NCBI GenBank assembly: GCA_023974075.1 | Contig: CM043796.1 | Span: forward strand, 25,226,927-25,290,926 | DNA length: 64,000 nt | Direction of reading: 5' to 3' | From: Chaenocephalus aceratus | Taxonomy: Eukaryota; Chordata; Actinopteri; Perciformes; Channichthyidae | In this document: positions 32,047 to 43,712 of the stretch, piece by piece | Position numbering within the stretch: the stretch's first letter is position 1 | Layout: each line of letters starts with the position of its first letter | Made by a program: the position numbers and the translations under genes | Notes under the pieces: generated by a model | Told to the model about the DNA's origin: nothing | The model's database searches: none | Seen by the model: the letters and a program-made list of their open reading frames with translations, nothing else

Positions 32047-33193
32047 ATGAAGCATCCAGGAGACTCAGGTCTTCTGGGTCGGGTCTGCTCTCTGTTCCGA
32101 GAACAACAACTAAACATGGAAAAGCATCTTTTAGTTATTATGCCCCAACAATCTGGAACAAACTGCCTAAATCGTGCACGTCCGCTGAAAACACTTCCTA
32201 TTTTCAAATCCAGACTAAGAACGCACCTATTTGCCGCTGCTTTTAATTGAGCTGCTCATACTCACACTACAGTATGCCTTTTAGTCATGTATTCTGTCCC
32301 TGCTGTGTTTATTTTATTTCATTATCTTTGCTTTTTATGCCTGTTTTTAAATGCCATTTAATAATGTATTTCCGCTGTATTTACAATGTCTTTTGTTTTT
32401 ATTTTCTAAAGCACTTTGAATCGCCACGTGCTGAAAAGTGCTAAATAAATAAAATTGCCTTGCCTTGCCTTACTTCCGGGTTTTATAATATTCATTGGGG
32501 GGTTTGTTATCAATTTGAGGGTCATTCCTCCAATTCCAGAATTGGAGAACATTTCATGTCCCGCATATAAAGAAATGCACTTGTTGTGTTAAACATACTT
32601 GTCTTGAGACAAAATGTATATAAAGTTGTAGAAAAAGTGGTTTCAAAATATTATTTAAATGTTCAAATAGCTCTCGAACATCCCCTAAAATGGCATTTTT
32701 CTTTTGTCCCCGCTTCTTGGCGACCAACTTGCATGTCAAATATAACATTTAAAATAGGGATTTTATTTACTTTTGTTGGGATTATTCTATTGATATATGT
32801 CTCTTAAAAGTATAAAAGTAATTTTGCACAGAAGGTGTGTCCATCAACATGCGTTACCCAAACCCTTTTAGATTGGCACAGGAAGTGAAAAAACTGTAAG
32901 TCAGATGACACAGTGGAAGTGAAAATCAGCAAGCCATGTGCTAGTGCCATAGTGCCATGCCATTCATATTTTTACAATATTTTCAGTCTTAAAAGGGTGT
33001 GGTACTCTGACCCACTCAACCCTGTTACTGATATTATCAGAATAAAGCCTATTCATTTCAAAGTTATCTTTCTTGCATTAGATATCCAAGTGTGTCCTTG
33101 CCTTGAAAGTAGCATTACATGCTACATCTAGCAATAATTCCTGAGGTTAAAGCTCAAATTAGCATTGATTTTCAACCCTGTTACTATAATTAG

Positions 33194-33919
33194 CAGGGAC
33201 GTGCACAGGTACGGGCTAATGTTGCCCGGGCAACGGCCCGTTTGGCCTTTTTGGCTGACCTGCCCCTCTGGAGAGAGCGAGAGTTTGTTTTTCTTTTTTC
33301 TGTTGTGGCCGAATCAACATGATAAGCCCACAATTAGTATTGTAGCGTCTCGCTGCGGGAAACACACTTTGTCAGCGCTGTCATCTGCCGGTGCGTTAAG
33401 ACCACCTCAGTGTCGGATTTTGGAAACTTGATTTTGAGTTGTCTCATGGCATGGTATAAGGGACAAACCAGGGGACTTTACTTCCTCTTGATACCGTCGG
33501 TTATTTACAAAAAAACACCTACATAAATAAGTAATTAGATACCTTACCGTTACAACGCTCATAACGAATGTTAAGAATAAGAATAATGCGTATTGAACTG
33601 GTTTAATTAATTAGTTAGAGGCCCTATTTCATCAGTATGTCTGGACTGCACAGCAGTTACAATGGTCTGGCAAACTACATTAGAACAGAATTGTTTTGCA
33701 TATGGACCGCAAAACTAAACATTTCCCTGGTCACCTTAGCTTATTTTGTTATGAGATGATAATGTGAATTACTCTTCAAATTAGTTAATGTAAAAATCGT
33801 TTGGTTTATTTTACATCAAAAACAAGTTCAATTTTCAAAAGGTCTTGTGTTTTTTTCCGGGGGGGGGCCTTTTTCCAGTTTAGAGCAATAGCCCCTCCAA
33901 ATGTCTGTGCACGTCCCTG
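33194..33919. mobile_element. Non-autonomous hAT element, 726 bp (unit 2)
   Basis: Ends CAGGGACGTGCACAG and CTGTGCACGTCCCTG are clean inverted repeats. Target duplication ATAATTAG at 33186-33193 and 33920-33927. Confidence 0.9.
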
Positions 33920-35242
33920 ATAATTAGAGTAACAGGGGTAATTCTTCATTGGAAAATATACATTTGATGCTTAGCTGGGCAAATCACTTTTTTGTGTATT
34001 GATAGATGTCTTGTAATGCACTATTGAGGAACCTGCGACCCAAGTTTTTCATTCAATGCATAACTACACCGTAGTTGTGTATATGATATAATAAACCTTA
34101 GAAAATCTTGAAATCTTGAAAGGGATGTGCAAAATAGTCATTATATACAGTCTTTAATTAACTATTAATAACAAGTAATGAATATACTTTATACGGATCC
34201 TATTAATATCTAATAATAAAAATAATGAAATTCAAACATGCTTTAACCACTAGGTGTCCCTTTATATATCAGCTGTGCACCTTTATGGTGTAAATACAGC
34301 CTATCTACCAATTGGATCAAATATAAAAGTCAGCCGAATTAGTGTTGATACTGCAAGGAGACGTATTGTGTAAAAAAAATTTAAGATGTTTTTAATTGCT
34401 TAAATTTAAAGATCACGTGACATCGACGCCAGAGCATGACAGACATTGGAATGAATGGTGAAAAAAAACGGGGTTTGTCAAACAGAACACATGGTGTAGT
34501 CCTAAACGATAGCTGGGGATTCTGGGTAGTGTAGTGTCTTCTGCCATCCTTTACTCCGAAAAAATATTTGTTTCTCCGAATCGAAGGGGAAAAATAAAAA
34601 AGCATTGCACACAATTTAAACCAATCAATGTTGTGTAATTAACAAGGATAATCTGGTGTTTTTTAGTCGATGAGTAGTGCAGATATCACTGTAAAATCAA
34701 TCGACAGTAAGGGGAATACTTACTTCCGGGTGTACAATTCTCCATTATCCAATGGGAATGGACGCTCACATTGCCTTTAAGGGCAGCCGACACAAACGAA
34801 TGCCGTGCTTCCATGAGCGTCAAATCCCGCCGCAGATGGGAATACATTGAAATCAGTTGAAAGCTATTTGCGTGCCTTTATGACGCTGAAGGAGCCTAGG
34901 AGCGTCACAACTGCACGCCACGGGACCCTGACCAAACGTCGCTCCTGGACGATTATGGAGTGAAAGTGTGTTGAGAGTAACAACTACAATATTTCCAAAA
35001 TTGTAGGGGTAAAAGTATAGGGTTGTATAAAGATGGAAATACTCAAGAAAAAGAGCATTCACATTACATTGCATTTAGCTGACGCTTTTATCCAAAGCGA
35101 CTTACAATAAGTGCATTTGACCAAGAAGATACAAACTTGAAGAAAACAGAATCATATAAGTACATTAGGTTTCAGAGCCAAACCATTTTAAGTGCTACTC
35201 AACTGGCTTTAGATAAGCCAGTCCTTTGTTAGTAGCCTATAC

Positions 35243-35600
35243 TGTAACGGACTGGTTATAATGTTGATGTTAGATGTGTTTGTTGTTCAGAGTTTGTTTG
35301 CATTTTGCAGTCACTGAACGTGCCACTGTTTTGATGGACGGTTCTTGTGACCTGCAGCTGTGGGTTTGGTTGGGAGAGTGTTGTCTGGTTGGTTGGGGCT
35401 GGAAGAGGGAGGTTCCTGGGGAGAGGGACGCGGGAAGCGAGGAAAGAGCTAGCGGGAGACGTGACGGAGTGTGAGAATACGACAGAGTTAGTGGATTGTT
35501 TTGGCGTGGTTATGGCCAACAGTAACCTGTGATCTGTACAATAAACTCCCGGATAAAGGACAAACTAAGCCTCCCTGTGTTCCTGTAGCGAGACGCTACA
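35243..35600 (+). mobile_element. Solo LTR, 358 bp (unit 2)
   Basis: TGTAACGG...CGCTACA with ATAC duplication on both sides. Same insertion as 12947-13304. Confidence 0.8.
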
Positions 35601-36085
35601 ATACATTCTAGTTAAAGGTGGGGTAAATAATTCACTTCAGAAACACTTGTTATATTCCATGGAATGCTCTTAACATTCCAATAGCAATGAATACATTAAA
35701 TGCTTTGACAATAAATACATAACAAAAATTAATCTGTGGAAGCCGTGGCGCTGTAAAAAGCACAACCAATCATCTGAGCCGGCCGGCTAAAATAACTGGA
35801 TGGCCTACCTGCCTGTCAGCCTTCCATCTCGTGCACAAACTTATCTCGTGCCCTCATTGGTCATGTGCGTGTTTGTGTGTGTTGGAGGAGGGGTTCTGTA
35901 AGGAAATCTGAAGGAAGGGGCAGATTTTTGTCGGCTGCGTAGTTTCAAATTCTAGCGCACTCGAGCTGGTTTCTCCATTCTTACCTACCCTACCTTTAAG
36001 TACAGTAGGCTACTTGGGTAAAAGTCTACCAATTTAATTGTTTACATGAAAACACATAACAAAAATGTTGATGGCTGAACTTTAA

Positions 36086-37366
36086 AGGAGACATGTCATG
36101 CTTTTCCGGTTATTACCTGTCCCCTTGTGTGTTATGAAGGTTTTTATGCATGTAAATGGTGTGCAGAGTCACAAACCCTCAAAGTACACCCTGTAGCAAG
36201 TACAACTCTAACAGAAAATACCTCCCCAAAACGCCTCGTTGGAGATACGTCACTGTCCATTTGATTATTCCGGGTACATCTTGATGTCATGTCGTCCCTG
36301 GAACGAAATGGACCAATCCGTGGAGCCGTTACATTAAGCCCCCGCTGATTGGTCCAAATTGACCAATCCACGGACTTCCTCACCAGAATTGGGTGTAACG
36401 CGTTACAAAGTAACTTACTAAAATCAGTCATAATCAAACCTCAACAAACTAAGGTGAAGCTAACGCACAACTATTTTTTGTTTGTTTATATCACGTATTC
36501 TGTTCTTCTTCTGTTTTCCGGTTGTTGCCTGTTTTGAATGACGAATACACACTACCGCCGCCTGCTGGTAAGGAGAGTTATTGCCACTCACGCATGCGCA
36601 GTTCGTACGTGCTCGGCTGAAGTCTGGTTCCAGTGCAACACATGGCCAACACGCCGACGCAACAGCGTGAGCAGAGATATACTGCGCAAAATATACAGAT
36701 AGCAGGAGACAGAGGACAGCCACGGTCAGATAGGAAAACATTCAGGATCTGGATCAGTCTTATGCGACAACGGAAACTGAACTAAAGAGAACATTTGAAA
36801 CTTTAGCAGTCTGCGTGATCTGCCTGCAGGGAGGGGCCGGCCCTGCGAGTAAATTAACGAGTTTATGTAGAGAGTAACGAAGTAGTGTAATATATTACTT
36901 TTTTTTTTAGTAACGACCCCATCTCTGTTCCTCACACTCTGCTGATCTCTCCTCCCTGGCTGCAGGCTGACAGACAGTTGGGATCGTGGCAAAATTCTCT
37001 CTGCAGACCCATTCTCACAGCGTTTATCAAACTTTTTCCTACTCAATATCAAGCCACACTTTGTTTGTACTTCGGCTGTGAGTGCTCAGGAGGAGTTTGG
37101 CTGTGTTTCGCTAAACAAGGAAACAACACCTCCACGGAGCTCAGCGCGATTCACAACGTCCCGACCAATCAGAGCAGACTGTGCTCACAGGGAGGATGGG
37201 GGCCGGAGCTATTGGAGCTACAACGAGCCGTTAAAGGCAGAGTGAAATTCAGGGAATACACGTAGTTTACAGCGATGCTTTATAAGAAACCAATGTGAGT
37301 TTGGAAAATTGCACAGTATAAATCTATTCTAGACCTCAATGGAATTATGGCCATGACATGTCTCCT
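36086..37366. mobile_element. TTAA-target element, 1.28 kb (unit 2)
   Basis: The left TTAA is intact (36082-36085). The right TTAA has mutated to TTCA. It contains the nested hAT at 36384-36927. Confidence 0.8.
36384..36927. mobile_element. hAT element nested in the TTAA element (unit 2)
   Basis: Flanked by TTCCTCAC on both sides. Same insertion as 14088-14631. Confidence 0.85.
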
Positions 37367-37932
37367 TTCACTACATCAGTATCAGGAAGCTGGTTTTTCA
37401 CATGCAGGCTCAGTGGTAGACTTTATTTTTAAGAACACCCGTTTACCTGTCACATTGCACCTTATTCAGTGTGATAAACATAGAGAGCTGCACCATGGAT
37501 ATAACACTGGAAACTGAAGTGTGTCATTTGGATCAGATTTGTAAGTAAATTAAGAATTTGACCAAGGAATACAATTTGCATTGTGCTCCCTGGTGGACAT
37601 GTAGAAATAAATCATTAGTTCAACTGCAGCAATAGACTAATGTTAAATTAGTGGATACTTCAGTGTGTTAAGGATGGAAGCATTAAGAATGATATGAACA
37701 AGTGATTCATGAAAAGCACCTTTCAAGAAGTGATTCTTTTGAATCACTCCGTACTAAATATCATATAGTAGCAATAGTTTTGAAGCTCAGTAAGGTCAAT
37801 ATTAACTGAACATATAGCGATCAAAGTCTAGATTTTCTGCTGAAGAAAGATGAAGAGAACTTTAAACTGAGAGCCCCCTCTGGTGGTGATCAACATTAAT
37901 GACAAGGAAACAAAGGTCTGATTTGAACCATT

Positions 37933-37942
37933 TTTAATAAAA
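37933..37942 (-). promoter_or_regulatory. CPE overlapping an ATTAAA poly(A) signal, ccnb1 copy 2
   Basis: TTTTATTAAA on the minus strand, as in copy 1. A second CPE-like TTTTAAT is at 38296-38302. Confidence 0.5.
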
Positions 37943-38463
37943 GCTTCAAGATAATTAAGCATGTAAAAGGTTTTTTAAAAGTATTGCTGTACATTTGACA
38001 CATTCACACCTGGCCACTTTAGCTATTCGGGACCATTTGAAAGCATGCCACAAGTTTTAGATTTGCAGCCAGAGCAGCAGTTAAGCTATAAAAATAACTA
38101 TAGACAGTCAAGATTTCAGTCAGCAAACATCCCAAGTAGTGTATTTATGATGTAAAAAGTGATTAGGGTTGCATTAGAGTAGTCGTACAGACTGAAACTC
38201 ATACAGAGTAAATAAGCCTGATATGGTTCACTTTACTGAAGAGCAGGTCCTTTTCCAAGACTGAACTGCCATTTTGTGTGAGGGCTAGCTTTTAAATTAA
38301 AACTTGTAGCATGCTTTAGAAAAAGAGTCAGTAAAAGTATTCACGATTTCAGTTGATAAAATGTGCAAACCACTGATTTGGTCCTTGGTGTGCAGCTCCT
38401 TCCGTCACATTAAAAAGTTTACGTTACAACTGTACAAAACGGCACATTGTGCCAAAAGTCTTC

Positions 38464-39991
38464 TCATACGGTAAGCTGCTGTGCAATACCCGTCACCACT
38501 GAAGACTTGAGCTGCGCGATGGTGGCAATCCTCATCTGCTTGGAAGTGGAGTACTTTCCTTTAATGGCCTGGAATAAGAGAACATTATTGGGTTAGAAGT
38601 AAATCCAAATTAAGGATGAATCCTTTTCAAGTACACAAATGTTGACACTTGAGTTGTGTTTGTTTTACACTTACCATATGTTTGGTCGTACCGTCGTTCA
38701 CTTTCAGTACATTCTTGGCAATGTGTGCCATCACAGGAATCAAACTCTCTGCCGTGTAGTCCATGTAGTGCTGCAGAGTCACGTCCTGAGGAGAGACAAT
38801 ACACAGATGTCCTTCAGAAAAGCATTTAATCCACTGGACAGTAAATGCTCCATGACCATTTTATGACTGAGGCAACCATTTTTAAAGGCAACACCCCACT
38901 TTGCACACTTTTGTAGCAAATGTAGCCTTGAAATACACATATTGGCCAATATTTAAATAGATGATAAGCCACCTTTTAATATTTTGAAGGTGCACTTATT
39001 AGCTTAGTCTTGTAAAAATATGAAAGTTTCAAAAGAGGGCCGAATGTGTTATTTTAGCATATTGAACTAATGCATTTTGCTCTCTTGGAAATATTTCTCT
39101 TCTCCTTTAAATGGACAGTTATTTTAGTAGTATACTATAATCTGAACTGTATAAACCATCTGTTCATTTGTCACAAGTAATGATATTTTCCTCATCTGAT
39201 ACAGACGTATTTAGGAAGAGGTTAACTCACCCATTCGCCAGCGTCCAAGACCTTGAGACTGAGAGCCAGAGAAGCACTTGCAACAATGGAAGGTGGCATG
39301 TGAACCATCTCGTAGTCGACCATGGTGAGCTCCAGGAGGTATTTAGCCAGGGTGTGCTGCTCAGCTGTTACCTGAGGAGAGACATTGACAACAACAACAA
39401 CAAATTGAAGATCTCAAAGCAGAAAATGTGTCTCGTTTGCTGTTAAAATGATACAAACCTCGTAAACCTTTGACGCTCTTCTGAGGAACTGCAGGGGAAG
39501 AGGGCGGCCCAGCTGGAACTTGAGCACTCGCAGGATGGCCATCTCCATGTCTCTGATCTCTGCGGTGGTGTAGGCCTTGTCGGTTACGTAGGCAAAGTCT
39601 GAGATCTCGGGGGGGTACATCTCCTCGTATTTGGAAGCCAGGAACATGGCAGTTACGCCGACCAGCTGCAGCTGCTTCTTGGGGACTGGGTTGTCCTGTT
39701 GGAGGTGCAATCACAGGACTTTAGACACAAGGATTTACTGTTTTTCATCAATATATTAGAAGTCTCAGATATATGCAAAACATGTCTCTGAAGTGTTTGG
39801 CTCCAAATACCAAACAGATCACCCATTGCAGCATTACCCATAATCCCCTCTGTTTCAGCCCCGTTTCTAAAGTGCTGATTCTCTGTTACTTGAGATGAAA
39901 ATAAGGAGCCCCTCCCCACGCCCCTCTTGAGAGATGTTTGGTTAAAAAGAAGACAATGGTGCTCTAGGAGGAGAGTCAGGTGACAAGCTGT

Positions 39992-40023
<32 letters not shown>

Positions 40024-41813
40024 TTGGCTATTGGTTACACGAGCCAAAAAAAACCTTTATGACATCATGAAGTGGCCAAAATCTGATCAGCTCAGACAGC
40101 TTTTGCAGACATGGATCAGGACAAAAAAAAAAGAGAGAGAATCTTTTTCCCTGAAACTTTCAGAATGTCTTTACACAGAGGGGACACATGTTGATGTATA
40201 ACATGTATTTTGCATAAGAGGTGACCTTTAAGCTAGCCGTGTCATGCAAAAAAACAGGACAAGATATACATGTACACACCTGAAGAAAGCGGTCAATTAT
40301 TCCCACGGTCAGGTACATGGTCTCCTGCAGCAGACGGAACTTGAGGCTCACTTGCACCAACCAGTCAACGAGAATGGCCCGCATGTTCCCAGTCACCTCA
40401 TGACCCTGCAGATAAGTGGCTCTGACGTTCTGCTCCACCTGTAGAGACAAAAACTGGTTAAAATCCACAAGTAGTAGAGGGGGGGGTGGGGCGGAATCTC
40501 CAATGCATATAGCCACTAGCCAGTTGAAGAATATTCATTTGCTTGCCTCGAGCTGACGCAGGTACTTGTAGATTTCCTTCACATATTCGCTGCAGAGCAT
40601 GGGGTTTTCGTAGTCATCTGCATCTACATCCCTGACAGCGGTGTGAAGAATGACGTCTGAGAAGGCTTGGCAGAGGTCTGCCGGGGCACAGCCAGAAGTC
40701 TCCATGGGAGTTGGGGAGGCTGGTTCAGGGATAACCTGGAATGGTGGAATTCCCAATATTAGAACCACACCCGGTAGCCATTTTTGTTTGAGCAGATAGC
40801 TGCTGGGATTCACTCACCTGGACTTCTGGCTTAGGTTTAACAGGAACCACAGTTTTTGGTTTGGGCTGTTCAACAACAGCAACTGCTTTTTCAACTTTGG
40901 TGACCGGGACTTTGATCTTCTTTGTGGCCCCTGTCTTGACAGCCTAAAGAGAAAAAGATGGATTAAAGTCAGAACTGTGGTGGCCACCATTTCATAGCTT
41001 GCGGCAACCACTCTGGATTAATTGTGTACAACTGAATTGCAGAGTAGGTTATCTATAATAGGACACTGTCAATTTACATGCTGGGCAGACATTTAGTGTT
41101 TTATAGAAGTGTGTAAAAATGCTTTTACATGGTCAATCTTTCAGAACTTGGGTAAACCCCTTCTAAAAAGCAAATGTAACCATGTGCTTCAAGACAAGTT
41201 ACCAGGCTTTGCTTGTTGTTACATCAGAGCACAGCTGTAGTCATTTTGCATAAAAGGCTTTAGTCGTGAGAAGCATGAAACATTCCCACGTTGATTTTGA
41301 TAAAAATGGAAAGTGATTGTTTTCAGTTATTTAGCCCTCAAAAGGCTACAAATAATCTTACATGCATGGCTACGATAATTAGCTGAATGTTTGCCGTGTT
41401 TTTCCAGGTGTTGGCATCCTACCTAGATTATAAAAGTAGTACAAATCTTACCTTCTTCTGTACTTCTTTGTTAATTCCAATGTTTCCAATTTCACCGAGA
41501 GCCGCTCGGGGCTTTGTGGGCCCGGTGACCGTGCAGGCCTTTCCAGCGATCTGAATTTCAGCATTTCTGGCTGAAGCCAAGCGGCCCTGCAGAAGAAGAA
41601 AGAACGTTATAGTGCATGCCATTAATTTGTAATTGTTTAAAAGAGAGCAAACCCCACAGCTAAGCACGAGGGCATTTAAGAGATATCATGTAGATATTAT
41701 CTTTTTTAAATAAAAAAATCCAATAAAGACACATTTCCCCTATACAGAATTACTGTCAAATAAAGAATAATGATAAACATAAAAATACTTACTCTGGTTA
41801 CTCGGAGTGCCAT
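38464..41813 (-). CDS. ccnb1: Cyclin B1, copy 2 (complete, 9 exons)
   Basis: Exons 5' to 3' on the minus strand: 41793-41813, 41452-41586, 40818-40943, 40547-40735, 40280-40438, 39459-39695, 39231-39371, 38675-38785 and 38464-38568; 407 codons plus stop, all splice sites kept, including the GC donor of intron 4. Against copy 1: Ser8 to Gly (first codon of exon 2), Asp to Glu in NAEIQIAG, Met to Val at the second residue of exon 8 ([10 protein letters not shown]), and a changed C-terminus, TGIAQQLTV. The D-box, both cyclin boxes and exons 3-7 are identical in protein. It is an intact paralogue encoding the CDK1 partner. Intron 5 carries a 31-base G run at 39992-40022. It lies between the TTAA element (3') and element X (5'). 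Confidence 0.96.
39992..40022 (+). repeat. 31-base G homopolymer in ccnb1 copy 2, intron 5
   Basis: An uninterrupted run of 31 G on the plus strand (C in the transcript). Copy 1 has 12 G at the same place (17695-17706), and copy 3 has lost the run. It could be a true expansion or a base-calling or assembly length error. Confidence 0.9.
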
Positions 41814-42104
41814 TTCGAAATATGCGTCGCTTCAACAGACAGGCACGCAGTCGTAATGGAGAATGATGCGGTGTTTTTTGAGGTTCAACGTCCAGGTTTA
41901 AATCCTCGCTCTCTACGATCTGATTCGCTGAGGGCTGTACGCAGGGATGCATCCTAAAACCCGGAAGTAAACTCCATCCGGTTCCTTCGACAAAAATGCA
42001 ATGCAATTTCTCCATAGAATTTTGGAAAATAGCTCGAAATAAGGTCTGTGGTTGACACACATTTATGAAACGGATCACGTTTTGTTCAGCCCGATAATAT
42101 CCAC
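41814..42104 (-). promoter_or_regulatory. ccnb1 copy 2 5' UTR and proximal promoter
   Basis: Almost identical to 19486-19775: a short native-looking stretch (~150 bp), then transposon-like sequence. The TTTAAA motif is conserved. No other motif is convincing. Confidence 0.35.
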
Positions 42105-42810
42105 TAGTGATGGCTAGATGAAGCCTTATGAAGCTTTGAAGCTTTCCAGCCACTTTGTTCGCAAAAGGGTTCATCTCATGAGGCTTCATCATGGGCTTCA
42201 TTTGAACACAAAGTGTCAAAGTGTGTAAAACAGGCAGATTTGACATCTCAACAGTGCGCTCTCATCTCATTGGGAACTCGGTATGAGATAGAGCCTTAGA
42301 ATAACTCTAAACAACAAACATAACATCATATTTTCATGTTAACAATATTGTTTTTATTCCAGTTTAATGATTGTGATTGAAAAGCCTAAGGAGGCTGGTA
42401 AACATTGCAAAGAGGGATTTGTATTCCTTAATAATATTCGTAAACTTAACCATGTTGTAGCCTGAGAAAGGCTCAACCATATCAAAGACTACATTTATTA
42501 ACTGCATTATCTAATTTAGCTGTAGCTTTTATAATAAAAAAAAGACGTATTGACGAGTCATTGTACCAGGGACCCTGCGGTTGTGAGTCAACTGCTTTCC
42601 AGCTGAGCCACAGCCCACACACTGAATCCACCTGAAAACACTGTACGCTATTTATTCCTGTTTTATTTATTTATTCATGTTTTTATTCCTACATTTATTT
42701 ATGCTTTTATTTATTTATACTTATGACATGTTCCGACCTCTATATAAGTGAGGGTCTGAGCTCTCTTAATTCCATCGTGTCACCGGGCCCGGGTACAGGA
42801 GGGGTTATAT
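42105..42810. mobile_element. Left arm of hAT-like element X (unit 2)
   Basis: Starts TAGTGATGGC. Interrupted at 42811 by the hAT with GGTTATAT duplication (42803-42810). It carries a ~17-bp insertion near 42167 relative to unit 1. Confidence 0.6.
42552..42613 (-). repeat. tRNA-like SINE-type segment (unit 2, first copy)
   Basis: Same as 20211-20272: exact A box, degenerate B box. Confidence 0.45.
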
Positions 42811-43080
42811 CAGAGTCCTGCATCGGGTCGGGTAGCCGCGGGTCGCGGGTATTGCATAATAAATATATTAAAATAATAATAATTTAGTTTAATGTTTAAA
42901 TCCTCAGACTTCTCCCCCGCGGGACCGCGCATAATCATAACCTCTGCAGCGCATCAATCTGCTGCTGTGCGCGCCACATTCGAAATGGCTGAGGTGAAGC
43001 TCTCTAGTGGAGAATACAGCATTTTCAATAACACTTCCTCAAGAGCGAAATCCAACGTCTGGGAGGCTTTTAGTGTCATC
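42811..43080 (+). mobile_element. hAT element, left half, with transposase N-terminal fragment (unit 2)
   Basis: CAGAGTCCTGCATCGGGT end. The transposase-like start codon is at 42985, reading MAEVKLSSGEYSIFNNT. It is cut at 43080 by the gypsy LTR; the preceding CATC is the 4-bp target duplication. Confidence 0.7.
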
Positions 43081-43192
43081 TGTGACGACCCCTCCACACC
43101 GCGTGGGGTGCCGTCTGGTTGTGTGTGTGTTTTGTGTGTGATTGCAGGTTCCAGCTGCAGCTGTTTGATGAGGCGCACCTGCCGGATGAGCT
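43081..43192 (+). mobile_element. Gypsy 5' LTR, proximal fragment (unit 2/3 boundary)
   Basis: It reads through the GTTTGATG site without the hAT and ISL2EU-like insertions seen at 20831, so it is an empty site for that insertion. It stops at GAGCT (43188-43192), duplicated at 43670-43674. Confidence 0.8.
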
Positions 43193-43669
43193 TGTCACTG
43201 TCACTGTAGAGGCTTCTCAATACTCAAATGTCCCCTCCTCGACTCCCCTCCTCGACTCCCCTCCTCGACTCCCCTCCTCGACTCCCCTCCTCGACTCCCC
43301 TCCTCGATACTTAGACCCGCCCACAGGAGATGCGAGCGGAGGACCGAGGAGGGGAACCGAGGAGAGAGGAGGGGAAGCAGCAGACGTTTAAAGAAATGAG
43401 AACGCCTCTCCTCTGAGCGTCATATTAAAGCGACGTCCGTTCATTATTACGTGGCAACAGCTGCATCAGCTGTCGAGTGTTTTGTCATATTTTATAATCT
43501 CTGTTAGATCAGCTGAACATTGTTCCCCCACATATTTACTTTGAATTCATTGAGAGTGCGGTATAATAGTAATGGTAGTAAGTAATAGTAGGCCTGTTCT
43601 ACTGAGTGATATACACACTGCTCTGCTTTCTGCAGGACCTCACAGCTGTTCTCGGATCGGGTAGTGACA
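43193..43669. mobile_element. 477-bp TG...CA insertion with 5-bp duplication, probable solo LTR
   Basis: It starts TGTCACTG and ends TAGTGACA. It is flanked by GAGCT on both sides. A 5-bp duplication and TG...CA ends fit a solo LTR; the short inverted TGTCACT also allows a DNA-transposon reading. It contains the 13-bp minisatellite at 43232-43309. Found only in unit 2. Confidence 0.6.
43232..43309 (+). repeat. Minisatellite, 6 x 13 bp (CCCCTCCTCGACT)
   Basis: Six consecutive 13-bp copies, the last with two changes. The related opposite-strand sequence GAGGAGGGGAACCGAGG lies at ~43347-43363, so the array and this stretch could fold back on each other. Confidence 0.92.
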
Positions 43670-43712
43670 GAGCTACACCTGTTGAAACAGGATATAGGAG
43701 GAGCCAGCCGGT
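43670..43712 (+). mobile_element. Gypsy 5' LTR, continued fragment
   Basis: The LTR resumes after the 477-bp insertion and runs to CCAGCCGGT (43704-43712), which is repeated at 45317-45325 on the far side of the next insertion. Confidence 0.8.

Larger units (their letters stand above)
29632..32471 (+). mobile_element. Rex1-like LINE, 5'-truncated (unit 2)
   Basis: Same layout as unit 1, split by the 650-bp MITE at 31397-32046. The TTGCC tail ends at 32471. Confidence 0.8.

Noticed and set aside
43232..43309. CRISPR-like array
   Set aside because: Direct 13-bp tandem repeats with no spacers in a vertebrate genome; a minisatellite.
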